Source of the DNA: PALSA-1004 sp963804885
GTDB taxonomy: Bacteria; Pseudomonadota; Gammaproteobacteria; Burkholderiales; SG8-41
Length of the DNA: 64,000 nt
Direction of reading: 5' to 3'
Assembly: GCA_963804885.1 (NCBI GenBank)
Contig: CAWDSF010000006.1
Span: forward strand, 310,001-374,000
The stretch's first letter is position 1, and each line of letters starts with the position of its first letter. Positions 25,160 through 34,385 of the stretch are shown piece by piece. The notes under the pieces were generated by a model that saw only the letters and a list, made by a program, of their open reading frames with translations, was not told where the DNA came from and did not search any database. The position numbers were made by a program, and so were the translations under genes.

Positions 25160-25966
25160 TCAGTGCGTCGTCATCGAGTTGATTCGCGCTTCGGTGGCGA
25201 CCTTGCCGTCCTTCGCAAGACAAATGGCTTTCCATTCGCCGTTTTGCTCATCGACCATGACCGAGAACGTGTCATCCCAGAACAGCGGCCGGCGGAAATA
25301 GATATCGAGGTCGAGTGTTCGTGGCGTGAAGCGGCGCCAGATTTCAGCAGTCAGATAACGCACGCACTGGGTGCCGCCCATGATGGGCGCGCGATAGCCG
25401 TTGCGCTTTGCGACTTCAGGATCGAAATGGATGGGATTGTGCGGCCCGCTGTAGCCTTTCACGCACTCGGGGGTCAGGGTAAAGCTCGCCACCGCTGTGA
25501 GCGCGGCCACGTCGGCGATCACCGGTGCCGGCCGCTCGCCGGCGCCGCGCAACCCTACTTTGGATGCATCGGGGCGCAGTGATTTGCGCCGCGCTGTCAA
25601 CGCGCGCCTGCCATCCTCTCCGGAAAACCAGACTTCGCTGGTCGCAACGCGGCCGCGCGGCACTTCTTCCATGTCGAGAATCTGCCCGCTCACGGTCAGC
25701 GGTTCGCCCAGTGTCATCGGGCGATGCAGCACGAGGCCCTGCACCATGTTGATCGTGGCGTTGGCGTGAACTTTGTTGCGCACGCCTTCCTGAATAGCGA
25801 GCGAGATGAAACCGGCCGGATCCATGGTGTCGCCAAACAATGCCGGGTCTATGCCGCACACGCGCAGCAACCGCTCCTGCTCCGCCGCTTCCACCGTCAT
25901 GGCGCGGTCCTGATACTTCAGGCCCTTATACGGTTCGATCCAGGTCGCGTCTTCGGTCTCGCTCAT
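25160..25966 (-). CDS. MaoC-like hotdog dehydratase/hydratase
   Basis: 268 residues, a double-hotdog size. The signature is in the second half: SGPHNPIHFDPEVAKRNGY followed by RAPIMGGTQCVRYL, the MaoC hydratase segment with its Asn-Pro-Ile-His. AGGAGA lies 4 nt before the ATG at 25966. MaoC enzymes hydrate enoyl-CoA esters or dehydrate hydroxyacyl-CoA. Together with the CoA transferase upstream and the OsmC gene downstream this suggests breakdown of a carboxylic acid as its CoA thioester. Confidence 0.8.
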   Translation of the reverse strand: MSETEDATWIEPYKGLKYQDRAMTVEAAEQERLLRVCGIDPALFGDTMDPAGFISLAIQEGVRNKVHANATINMVQGLVLHRPMTLGEPLTVSGQILDMEEVPRGRVATSEVWFSGEDGRRALTARRKSLRPDASKVGLRGAGERPAPVIADVAALTAVASFTLTPECVKGYSGPHNPIHFDPEVAKRNGYRAPIMGGTQCVRYLTAEIWRRFTPRTLDLDIYFRRPLFWDDTFSVMVDEQNGEWKAICLAKDGKVATEARINSMTTH

Positions 25967-26009
25967 GCGTTCTCCTAATTACTACTCGTCAAAAAGGCGA
26001 GTGAAACTC

Positions 26010-26112
26010 TTCCCCCTTGAGGGGGGAAGGCGGGGATGGGGGTGAAAACTTTGCGCCTCAAACCACTCCACCCCCACCCTGGCCCTCCCCCGTCAAGGAG
26101 GAGGGAACAATA
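26010..26112. repeat. Intergenic palindromic repeat, family B (facing copies)
   Basis: CTTCCCCCTTGAGGGGGGAA with GGGGATGGGGG after it, then about 30 bp later the facing copy CCACCCCCACCCTGGCCCTC with CCCCGTCAAGGAGGAGGG. It lies inside the presumed operon between the CoA transferase and MaoC-like genes, so it may partly reduce downstream expression. Confidence 0.6.
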
Positions 26113-26122
26113 TTTCTAAGTA

Positions 26123-27320
26123 TTAAATTACTTCACGTTCCGTCAGCGCGGCGATGTCGGCCTTGCTGTAACCCAGTGCGGTCAAAATGTCTTCATTGTC
26201 GGCGCCCAGGCGTGGCGGCGGCGAAGACGGCGCAGGTCCGTCATGCGCGTACTGAAACGGCGCGTTGAGCGTGCGAATCGCTTTTCCGGATGGGCCGTCC
26301 ATAGTCTCGCGCACCAGCTTGCGGTGTTGAACCTGCGGCTGCGTCAGCGCTTCGGAAATTTCCAGTATGGGCGAGCATGGCACGCCCGCCTCGTCGAGCC
26401 GCCGCTTCCATTCGGAAGTCGTCGCTTTCATCAGTTCGGCCTGTACCAGCTCCCGGATGAATTCCGCATTGGCCACGCGGGTCTCGCGCGAGGCGAACCG
26501 GGCGTCGGCGACAGAGGTTCTCGTGTCCCAGCACGCGCAGAAATATTTTCACGTGCTCGTCGCGCATGATCGCGAGCATGATGGATCCATCAGCCGTCTG
26601 GTAGGAGTCGCCAATCGGCTCGCGGCTGACGGACAGATTGGCCCTGCGCGGCTGCGCGTGCCCGCCATTCAGCCAGGACCCGATCGTCTGTGACGCCAGC
26701 GAGATCGCGGAATCCAGCATCGCCACGTCGATGAACTGCCCCTGGTCGGTGTGATTGCGCTGGTAAAGCGCGGCGCATATCGCCACTGCGGCATTCAGCC
26801 CGGTGGTGGTGTCGCAGACGCTGTAGCCCGCTCGCATCGGAGAACCGTCCGGCTCGCCGGTCATCGCCATCATGCCGCTCATGGCCTGGATATTTCCGTC
26901 GAATGCAGGCGCGGCGGAGTCCGGCCCGGTCTGGCCAAAGCCGGATATCGAGCAGTAAACGAGTTTCGGATTTTCCTTGCGCAGAGCGTCGTAGCCCAAG
27001 CCAAGACGGGTCACGACGCCGGGACGAAAATTCTCGACGAACACGTCCGCGGTTCGCGCGAGCTTCATGACGATTTCTTTGGCTTCCGGCTTCTTCAAAT
27101 CCAGCGTGATGGATTTCTTGCCGGAATTGAACATGAGAAACGTGGCGGCCATGCCATCTTTTTTCAGCGCGGCATCGCCGGGGCCCTGGCGCGTACTGTC
27201 GCCGGCGCGGTCTTCGATTTTGACGATCTCGGCCCCGAGGTAGCCCAGTATCTGCGTGCAGTACGGGCCCGACACCACGCGCGTCAAATCCAGTACCCGG
27301 ATGCCTTCGAATGGACGCAT
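26123..27320 (-). pseudogene. Class III (CaiB/BaiF) CoA transferase, one frameshift
   Basis: Starts MRPFEGIRVLDLTRVVSGPY at 27320. The catalytic Asp is Asp170 in CDTTTG, the same position as in formyl-CoA transferase. The frame breaks after GHENL near 26512; one extra T would explain it, since removing it gives VADARFASRETRVANAEF in the other frame, which runs to the stop at 26123. Joined length about 398 residues, normal for the family. These enzymes move CoA between carboxylates. The start lies 5 bp after the stop of the upstream Bug gene. Confidence 0.75.
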
Positions 27321-27325
27321 GCCGG

Positions 27326-28316
27326 CTATTGCTCCAGTTTCATGCCGGTTTCGTGGACCAGCTTGCGCCAGCGCGCGGCTTCGGTGCTGACCGCCAGCGT
27401 AAATTGTTCGGGCGTGCTGCCGATCATGAGCGTCGCGTCGTCAGCCAGTCTTTCGGCCAGCTCGGGCGTTCGCGCGACTTTGACCAGCTCCGCATTCAGC
27501 CGCGCCACGATCGCAGCCGGCGTGGTGCGCGGCACGGCGAAGCCGAGCCACGGCGCATATTCGAAACCCGGCACGCCTTGTTCCGCGACTGTCGGTATAT
27601 CAGGCAGTATCTTCACGCGCTCGGCGGAGGTAACGCCGAGGATCTTCGCTTTCCCCGCCCGCACGTTCCCCATCATGGCGATCAGGCTGCCGACCGCGAC
27701 GTGCACTTCTCCGGCCATCAGCGCGGTAAACGAATGCGCGCCGCCCTTGTAGTGGATGAAGGTCGCTTTCGTGTTGGTGCTGTGGTGCAGCCATTCCATC
27801 GAGAGATGGGCGCCGCCGGTCGAACCGGACGTACCGATGTTCAGCTTGCCCGGATTGGCCCTCGCGTACGCGATGTACCTCGACCACATTTTTTACCGGC
27901 AGCGATGGCGTGGCCAGCAGCAAAGGCGCGCGCTTGCTGACCATCGAAACGAAAGTGAAATCATTGATCGGGTCGAAGCCGAGATTCTTGTGCAGCAGCG
28001 GCGCGATGGAGAGAGATGGCGTCGCTACCAGCAGCGTGTAGCCATCCGGCGCGGCCCTGGCGACAGCGGCAGTGCCGATCATGGAACCGGCGCCGGGTTT
28101 GTAGTCGACCACGAAGGTGCGGCCTGTCAATTCGGTAAGTTTTTGCGCGTAGAGGCGCGTCTCGAGATCGGTCACGGCGCCCGCCGCGAAGGGAACGATG
28201 ACGGTCACCGCGCGCGTTGGGTAACCATCGGCCGGCCGTTGCGCGGCAGCAGGAGCGGACAGCGCTGCCGTTGCAAGCATGCACGCAGGCACGAAATTTG
28301 GAATGGAAATTGACAC
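27326..28316 (-). pseudogene. Bug/TctC-family receptor, one frameshift
   Basis: Probable GTG start at 28316, with a signal peptide up to PAAAQ. PFAAGAVTD takes the place of the usual PFxxGG loop. The frame breaks near 27882: KNVVE is followed by out-of-frame VHRVRE, while one G fewer gives YIAYARANPGKLN, which continues to LVHETGMKLEQ. Joined length about 329 residues. As the first gene before a CoA transferase and a MaoC-like enzyme it should supply their substrate acid. A sequencing error would leave it intact. Confidence 0.7.
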
Positions 28317-28414
28317 GGCGGGACGCTCAAAGTGAATCGGCAATCTATACTCCGACGCACGAACGGTCAATCGCGCGAGCTGCGAACTGCAACGACGAGT
28401 CGAGTCCCGAATCT

Positions 28415-28567
28415 TCAATCGACTTTGATTCCCGCCGCTTTGACGAGCTTGCTGTAGGTTGCGACGTTGTCGGCCATCATTTTCGCGAATTCCTCAGGCG
28501 TCGAGGACTTCAGCACTACTCCGTGCACGCGCATGCGGTCCTTCAACTCGGGGACGTTGACGATGCG
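28415..28567 (-). pseudogene. Bug receptor, C-terminal remnant
   Basis: Translates as RIVNVPELKDRMRVHGVVLK, then SSTPEEFAKMMADNVATYSK and LVKAAGIKVD before the stop at 28415. It is nearly identical to the end of the Bug gene at 36869-37832. The N-terminal 270 residues are absent. It is fused in frame to a fragment of a hydrolase gene at 28568. Confidence 0.75.
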
Positions 28568-28840
28568 TCGCCTGGTAACGATCTAGTCCGCCTTGGCGGC
28601 GTTCGGCGCTTGCTTGCTGAGCGCCTGATTGCCGCCGTTGGTGGCGAGGCCATAATAGAGCAGGTGCGTCTGCATCGCGCGCGGGTGCGCAGATTAGTTG
28701 CCGTTATTCCATTTCGGGTCGTTCCGGATCGACTGCGTCAACATCCGGCGCAGCATCCAGGTGCGGTCCGACATTGCGACGGGTAGGCATGCCATATGCA
28801 AAAACGTGCATGTTTCCGGATAGCGCACCCCGGTTCCAGG
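28568..28840 (-). pseudogene. MetX-like hydrolase, internal remnant with two stops
   Basis: Aligns with the middle of the hydrolase gene at 40901-41977 (its 41205-41470 part). Shared segments include WMLRRMLTQSIRND and QTHLLYYGLATNGGNQAL. In-frame stops replace Tyr in NGNYSA and Glu in GDEII. The upstream edge fades out near 28840. Its downstream end is joined directly to the Bug remnant, so a deletion removed the end of one gene and the start of the next. Confidence 0.75.
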
Positions 28841-29023
28841 CCTGTCGATCGGCTGACCCTGCCGGGCGTATCAAGGGGGGTATTGGACTAAAGACCAATA
28901 GCGATGTGACCCTCATCCAACGCAAAATCACGCTGGTCGCCGGCTTTTCAATGCCATCGACATCCGAAAATAATCTTAAATGTGAGCTTTTCCCGGGCTG
29001 ATAGAGCCTCGTCTGGAGACGCG

Positions 29024-30553
29024 ATGCTTAGGCAGTATTGTGAACGCCATGCTTTGCCGTCACTGAATTTGTTCTTGACGCTTGTCGAGGATTCGCCAGA
29101 CTTTATTTTTACTAAAGATCGGCAATTTCGCTACTTGAGTATCAACGCAGCCGCTGCTGCTGCGGCCGGTAAAACGCCGGGGGAAATTATTGGCCGTGAC
29201 GACTTCGAATTGCTCCCCTACGAGGAAGCCAAAGCAATTCGCGCAGTTGACGCCGCCATGCTCGCAGATGGGCTGTCGCGAACGTGCGAGGAAACCGTTT
29301 CTTTAAATGGCAAAGCACGGCACTTTAGCACTACGAAGCATGTCTTTCGCGGCTCTGGTGGAGATGCCATCGGGCTGGTTGGCATCAGTCGCGACATCAC
29401 GGACCTTTACAACGCACGAATCGCGCTACAAGAAGCTGCAGCCGGGGAGCGTGCCCGCCGCGCCGAGATCGCCGCGATGATGGAAGCAATCCCTGCGGCG
29501 ATATTCATCGCGCACGATCCCCAGTGCCGGCACATGACCGGAAACCGAATGGTGCATGAGATTTTGCAAGTGCCCGTGGGAAAAAACGTATCGAAAAGTG
29601 CGCCTCATCATGAGGCGCCACAGAATTTCGAAGCTTACGCATACGGGAAAAGGCTGGCCCCCGACGAATTGCCCGTGCAGCGTGCGGCTGCGACAGGCAT
29701 GGCCGTCAAGGATTTTGAATTGGATTTGGTTTTTGACGATGGCAGTAAGCGAAGTATTCTCGGCAGCGCGCTTCCCTTATTTGACGAACAGGGGGCGCCT
29801 CGCGGGGCGGTAGGCGCGTTTGTTGACATCGGCAAATATAAAGACATGCAACAGAAATTGCAGGAGGCTAACCGCGCGAAAGAAAATTTCTTTGGCATCC
29901 TCGCCCACGAACTCCGAAACCCGCTCTCGGCGTTAAACAATTGCATTCTTCTGAATGGGCAGACGGACGATCCCGAATTGCGTGCCGCTGCTCAAGAAGT
30001 GATGGAACGGCAACTTGCACAGCTCAATCGACTGGCAAGCGATTTACTGGATGTGAATCGAATTGCTAACGGAAAGCTGCGGATAGAGAAAGCACGCATC
30101 AATTTGAACAAAGTGCTGTCTGCAGCGGTAGACGCCAATCGTCCGCTGATCGAGAACCAGGGGCGCATATTTACGGCCACACTTCCCTCGTCCGCCGTCC
30201 TCGTTAATGGCGACTTCACGCGATTGATTGAGGTCTTCGCTAATTTATTGGATAACGCCGCGAAATTTACGCCTGTGGGCGGGCTAATCCGTCTCTCAGC
30301 CGAGCGAATCGAAACGAATGTCACTATCAGCATTAAAGACACCGGTGTCGGTATCCTTCAGGATTCGCTTTCAACAATTTTCGATCCCTACACACAGGTA
30401 GAGCCGGATGCTCAAACTAAGGGCGGTCTTGGCATTGGCCTGGCGCTTGTGAAACACATCGTGCAACTGCATGGCGGAACTGTTCGAGCGCTTAGTGACG
30501 GCCCAAATACCGGTGCAGAATTTATTGTTCAGCTCCCGATTGTCGAAGAATAG
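29024..30553 (+). CDS. PAS-domain sensor histidine kinase
   Basis: 509 residues from the ATG at 29024, chosen because GGAGA lies 4 nt before it; a GTG at 28982 is in frame. Two PAS domains (about 15-130 and 150-275), then the HisKA dimer with His295 in GILAHELRNPLSALNN, then the ATPase: N-box NLLDNAAKF, DTGVGI, GGLGIGLALVK. No membrane helix, so a cytoplasmic sensor. No response regulator is adjacent. GC is lower than the surroundings and gene debris flanks it on both sides, which points to acquired DNA. Confidence 0.85.
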   Translation: MLRQYCERHALPSLNLFLTLVEDSPDFIFTKDRQFRYLSINAAAAAAAGKTPGEIIGRDDFELLPYEEAKAIRAVDAAMLADGLSRTCEETVSLNGKARHFSTTKHVFRGSGGDAIGLVGISRDITDLYNARIALQEAAAGERARRAEIAAMMEAIPAAIFIAHDPQCRHMTGNRMVHEILQVPVGKNVSKSAPHHEAPQNFEAYAYGKRLAPDELPVQRAAATGMAVKDFELDLVFDDGSKRSILGSALPLFDEQGAPRGAVGAFVDIGKYKDMQQKLQEANRAKENFFGILAHELRNPLSALNNCILLNGQTDDPELRAAAQEVMERQLAQLNRLASDLLDVNRIANGKLRIEKARINLNKVLSAAVDANRPLIENQGRIFTATLPSSAVLVNGDFTRLIEVFANLLDNAAKFTPVGGLIRLSAERIETNVTISIKDTGVGILQDSLSTIFDPYTQVEPDAQTKGGLGIGLALVKHIVQLHGGTVRALSDGPNTGAEFIVQLPIVEE

Positions 30554-31047
30554 CGAATATTACAGATGTCCACTGCGGCTGGCCTGCAAGCGGCAGTCTG
30601 ATATGAGCGCCCTTAATTTGACGCATTGATCGGATGCGGAGTTCTCAACCTTCAATCATTGTGTTGGTTTAGTCGGCTTTCATTTCTGCCGCTTTCAAAA
30701 TCTTGCTGCAGGTTGCGATGTCGCCAGCTAGATTTAAGAAAAAAATGCCGTCGGCGTTGCACGTTCACGATCGATCGCGGAACGCAGATGCTAATGAGAG
30801 AGCAGCGAAGGACGCGGCTTATGCCAGCGCACCGAACGCGACAGCGGCGTTCAAGGATTGCCACGAATGATCGAAGCTCGTTGAGCGACGGCCTTCAACA
30901 AAATTTCGGCGTCCTGTAGTTAACCGATCGGTTTTGGCGCGCAGCCAGTCGAAAGTTGCCATTGCAACGCCTGCGCCGGCGACCGGGTTAAGCCTGTTGA
31001 GATTGGTTTGCATGGAAGCTTGTCCTCTGAGCGTTCGCAGCCGATTA
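30554..31047. other. Gene-poor stretch with a hairpin and a receptor remnant
   Basis: About 490 bp. A near-perfect dyad (ACTGCGGCT with AGCGGCAGT) at 30579-30601 lies 25 bp after the kinase stop and may end its transcript. A Bug remnant is at 30669-30722. No convincing gene is seen in the rest; a 64-codon minus-strand frame at 30819-31013 is noted among the rejected items. Confidence 0.4.
30669..30722 (-). pseudogene. Bug receptor, C-terminal remnant
   Basis: Reads GDIATCSKILKAAEMKAD and then stop. It matches the end of the Bug gene at 36869 (ADDIATYSKIVKAAGIKVD). The similarity continues past the stop into the flank (CTCAACCTTCAATCATTGTG versus CCCAACCCTCAATCATCATG), so this was a DNA duplication and not chance. 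Confidence 0.6.
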
Positions 31048-31069
31048 CCGCCGGGTGGTGACCCGGCGG
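31048..31069 (-). terminator. Hairpin after the OmpA-like gene
   Basis: CCGCCGGGT and ACCCGGCGG form a perfect nine-pair stem with a four-base loop, 10 bp after the OmpA stop. No T-run follows on the minus strand, so it is either a Rho-assisted end or an RNA-stabilising hairpin. Confidence 0.5.
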
Positions 31070-31078
31070 CACTTACAA

Positions 31079-31763
31079 TTACAGTGAACCGGTGACAGTC
31101 TTGGCGCCCGTCATTTCGATGTCGACGCGGCGGTCAGGCTGCAGGCAGGCGACCACTTTGACGCTTTTCGCGCCTTGGCAATCTCCCGCTTTGGTCACGG
31201 GCTGGGTTTCGCCTTTGCCCTGCGCATCGATGCGGCTCGCCATCACGTCTTTGCTCGACAAATAATCTTTCACCGCGATTGGCGCGGCGCTCGGAGAGCT
31301 TCTGGTTGTACGCATTGCTGCCGAAGCGATCCGTGTGGCCGGTCGCCTGGATGTTGTCATACGTCGCGCCGGAGAGCTGCGTCACGAGGCCGTCGAGCAT
31401 GACTTTGCCTTCCGGCTTCAACACCGCTTTGTCGAACGCGAACAGCGCATCGCCGGAGAAGCTGATCTTTTGCGGCGCAGGCTTCTGCGCGACTTTGGCG
31501 ACCGGCGCTGCGGGCTTGGCGGCGGCAACGACCATCGGCGCCGCTGCGGGAATTATCGCGACAGGCGCTTTCATTTCGCACGGCCCCGTTGCGGACGGCA
31601 TGTCCATGTCACGGTGGCGCCAGCACAGATTCGTTCCGCTCATGACGATCCTGCCCGTGGTATCAGTCAGATAACCCTCGGTCCGCACATCCTGCGCGAT
31701 CGAAACACCCGGCAGCAAGGCAGCGGCGACAGCGGCAAACATCAATTTCTTGTTGATAGTCAT
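31079..31763 (-). pseudogene. OmpA-family outer-membrane protein, one frameshift
   Basis: Signal peptide 1-23 (LPGVSIAQ), then an Ala/Pro-rich linker and an OmpA peptidoglycan-binding domain: FDKAVLKPEGKVMLDGLV, ATGHTDRFGSNAYNQKLSER. The frame breaks at ERRA near 31290; removing one A gives RAIAVKDYLSSKDVMASRID, which completes the domain and runs to the stop at 31079. Joined length about 228 residues. The domain anchors the outer membrane to the cell wall through diaminopimelate, usually by the Asp and Arg in TD...R. Confidence 0.75.
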
Positions 31764-32156
31764 TTGGTTTATTCCTGTTTTAGTTATGGGGCGGAAATGG
31801 CGTGTGACGGATATTCACTGATATGCGCCAAAGTTTGCGCACCTGCATTCATTCCCCGGAAGCTCCGGGGTTAGATTGAATGCTGTGAGACTGGCTGTTA
31901 GCTCTCACTGACCACCGCAGAATACCGAGGGGAAATTTACGCGTCTGTGCGCTGAGCCGCTTAGGCCGCGTGCGAAAAGCCGCGTATTCAGTCCACTTTG
32001 ATTCCCGCCGCTTTCGCAATCTCGCTGTAGGTTGCAATGTCGATGGCGACGAGTTTGGTGAATTCCTCCGGCATCGAAGCCTTTTTTCCAAGCGCGTAAA
32101 ATCGCCTGGATATCGGCATGGAATGCATTCATACGCAACGCGATAGGTGGTGCAAA
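31764..32156. other. Gene-poor stretch holding a receptor remnant
   Basis: About 390 bp between the OmpA-like and spike genes. Apart from the Bug remnant at 31988-32090 I see no gene, repeat or site that I can support. Confidence 0.4.
31988..32090 (-). pseudogene. Bug receptor, C-terminal remnant
   Basis: Reads SMPEEFTKLVAIDIATYSEI and AKAAGIKVD before the stop at 31988, the C-terminal 30 residues of a Bug protein close to those at 28415 and 36869. Upstream similarity ends at a run of A near 32090. Confidence 0.6.
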
Positions 32157-32843
32157 ATGGCCCAATCGAAACGTGCAGTAAAGAAGCGAACGAGCGTGGG
32201 GAGACGTGCCTTGGTTTCCGCCAAACCCGCGCAAGCGGCGGGGCGCGCGCTCCAGTACACGAAAGGCGTAATGACCGCGATCGTTACGCAGAACAACGAT
32301 CCGGACGGCCAGTGCCGTGTGAAGGTCCGCTACCCGTGGCACGACAATCCGCGCGCGGAATATTGGGCGCGGCTGGCAGTGCCGATGGCTGGCAAGGATC
32401 GCGGCGTGGTTTTCATCCCGGAAGCCGGCGACGAGGTGCTCGTCGCCTTCGCAGGCGACGATCTGCGTTTTCCGTTCGTGATCGGATCGCTGTGGAACGC
32501 GCAGAACCCGCCGCCCGAAACCAACAGCGATGGCAGAAGCAACAAGCGCCTCATCAAGTCGCGCAAAGGCCACCGGCTGCTGTTCGACGATGGGACGCCC
32601 GGTGCGGTGGAGCTTGCCCTGCAGGACGGCAAGAAGGTCGTGCTCGACGATAGCGGCGTGCGCCTGGAGGATAACAAGGGCAACCTCGTCAAAATCGACA
32701 GCAGTCGCGGGGCTATCGAGATCAAGGCCATCGGTGCTCTTACCATCAAGGCCGCGTCCATCACGATCGAGGCCGCCGGCAAGCTGGACGTGAAAGCGGG
32801 CGCGACGCTCACCCTGCGCGGCGCGCTGGTGAATATCAACTAA
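32157..32843 (+). CDS. Phage baseplate gpV / VgrG-tip-like spike protein
   Basis: 228 residues from the ATG at 32157; an ATG at 32118 is in frame. A basic N-terminus precedes an OB-fold (GVMTAIVTQNNDPDGQCRVK, RYPWHDNPRAEYWARLA, FIPEAGDEVLVAF, FVIGSLWN) as in gp5/gpV and VgrG tips. The C-terminus is a run of short strands (AIEIKAIGALTIKAASITIE, LDVKAGATLTL), the triple beta-helix needle. It pairs with a PAAR gene 5 bp downstream. No sheath, tube or baseplate genes are in the window. Confidence 0.8.
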   Translation: MAQSKRAVKKRTSVGRRALVSAKPAQAAGRALQYTKGVMTAIVTQNNDPDGQCRVKVRYPWHDNPRAEYWARLAVPMAGKDRGVVFIPEAGDEVLVAFAGDDLRFPFVIGSLWNAQNPPPETNSDGRSNKRLIKSRKGHRLLFDDGTPGAVELALQDGKKVVLDDSGVRLEDNKGNLVKIDSSRGAIEIKAIGALTIKAASITIEAAGKLDVKAGATLTLRGALVNIN

Positions 32844-32848
32844 ACATC

Positions 32849-33145
32849 ATGGGACAGCCCGCTGCAAGAGTCGGCGACATGACCAACCACGGCACTCCGC
32901 TGTCGCCGGGCCCGGGTTGCGCGACAGTCTTCATCGGCGGGAAGCCGGCTTGGCGTGCACAGTCCGATATGCATGTGTGCCCGTTGGTCGCTGGCACGAA
33001 GCCGCACGCGGGTGGCGTTGTCGCCAATGCCAGCATAACGGTGATGATCGGTGGCATGTTTGCTGCGCGCCGGGGCGACAGTGTGGTTGAGGTCGGTGCA
33101 GTGAATGTAATTACGACCGGCGCGCCATCAGTAGTTATCGGTTGA
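32849..33145 (+). CDS. PAAR-domain spike-tip protein
   Basis: 98 residues covering one PAAR domain: ARVGDMTNHGTPLSPGPGC, TVFIGGKPAWRAQSDMHVC, PHAGGVVANASITVMIGGM, RRGDSV. The His/Cys set (H14, H42, C44, H53) fits the single metal site at the tip of the cone. It caps VgrG-like spikes. No effector domain is fused and no immunity gene follows. Confidence 0.85.
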   Translation: MGQPAARVGDMTNHGTPLSPGPGCATVFIGGKPAWRAQSDMHVCPLVAGTKPHAGGVVANASITVMIGGMFAARRGDSVVEVGAVNVITTGAPSVVIG

Positions 33146-33192
33146 CATTTGACCCACGGATCTCACGTCGCCATTCAACAAGGCACTGGAGC

Positions 33193-34221
33193 TCACGCCG
33201 CTCCACGCAGCGCCTTACGCATCGAACCGAAGCGGCGGCGATATTTTGCCGGAGTCAGATTTACGTTGCGCTTGAACAGGCGGCTGAAGAACGCGGCGTC
33301 CTCATACCCGACTTCGTTCGCGATTTGTTGAATCGGTTTGTCCTCCGCTTCGAGCATTTGCTTCGCTTCTTCCAGTCGGAGCGTGTGCACGTACTCGAGC
33401 GGCGACATGCCCGTCGCCGCATGAAAGCGTCGCTTGAAAGAGCGCTCGGCGAGCCCGCTCAGTTTAGCCATTGCCGCGACCGGCGCCGCTTCCTGATAGT
33501 GATCGGCGATCCAGGTCTGGCAGCGCGCTATCACGGCGTCTTCAACCTGCCGCGAGCGCGCGAGGCGCGCGAACGGTTGCTGGCCAATCTCGTGCCAATC
33601 GATGAGGCTGATGCGGGCAACCTGCATTGCGGTATCGACACCGCACCAGCGCGCGATCAGGTAGAGCGCGAGGTCAAGCCACGACGTCCCGCCACCCGCC
33701 ATGACGAGCCGCTCGGCTTCGCCTGATATCACGAGCGCCCGCTGCTCGCGCACTTTGACCTGCGGATACCGGCGCCTTAGCGCGTCGCAGTATGCCCAGT
33801 GTGTGGTCGCTTCCTGTCCGTCGAGCAATCCGCCTTCTGCGAGAAGGAGCGCTCCGGAACACGCCGCAGCGATTGTGGCGCCTTGTTCGTAGCAGCGTAC
33901 AAGCCAGGCGATTTCCTTGTCGAATTGGCCGTCAAGCGGTGCATCGGGTGGAAGAGCGATCTCCGGCACGCACACGATGTCCGGATTCGGCAAATCTGCA
34001 AATGTGGTGTGTGGCTCGACGCGCAATCCGTTGGCCGTTGCGAAAACGCCGGACCGCGCCGCTATGACGACAGGCTTGAACATCGAAGGTCCGGGGTTGC
34101 CGTCGACTATCAATCCCCACTCGCGGCCGACCGACGAGAAAAGATCGTACATGCCGTAGACGATGGAAGCCGAGGTCTGCGGGTAAGCAAGTATTGCTAC
34201 GGTCGGAGGGGGCACTGTCAT
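33193..34221 (-). CDS. GlxA-type regulator (DJ-1/PfpI plus AraC helix-turn-helix)
   Basis: 342 residues. The N-terminal DJ-1-like domain has the elbow AAACSGALLLAEGGLLDG. The C-terminal AraC domain is MAKLSGLAERSFKRRFHA and QIANEVGYEDAAFFSRLF, ending TPAKYRRRFG. Members regulate arginine, glycine-betaine or carnitine use in some bacteria and act on unknown signals in others. It is divergent from the TPR protein gene, with about 165 bp between, so that gene is a likely target. Confidence 0.9.
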   Translation of the reverse strand: MTVPPPTVAILAYPQTSASIVYGMYDLFSSVGREWGLIVDGNPGPSMFKPVVIAARSGVFATANGLRVEPHTTFADLPNPDIVCVPEIALPPDAPLDGQFDKEIAWLVRCYEQGATIAAACSGALLLAEGGLLDGQEATTHWAYCDALRRRYPQVKVREQRALVISGEAERLVMAGGGTSWLDLALYLIARWCGVDTAMQVARISLIDWHEIGQQPFARLARSRQVEDAVIARCQTWIADHYQEAAPVAAMAKLSGLAERSFKRRFHAATGMSPLEYVHTLRLEEAKQMLEAEDKPIQQIANEVGYEDAAFFSRLFKRNVNLTPAKYRRRFGSMRKALRGAA

Positions 34222-34385
34222 GGCAGATTTGTCAGGTTCCTTGCCGAATCGCCTCTAGCGTGCATCTTCGCACACGCATAACCTTGCGCCGGTAATTGAA
34301 TCAGAAAGAAAGCGTCATGCCAACTGTGGCGTGACATTTTTGGAATAACCCTTTCGGACCTGCCGACATGCCACCAGGAGACAAA

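Noticed and set aside
30819..31013. Minus-strand 64-codon frame starting MQTNLNRLNPVAGAG
   Set aside because: The first 35 codons look reasonable, but the ribosome site is weak and the rest has no coding character; it lies in a stretch of gene debris.
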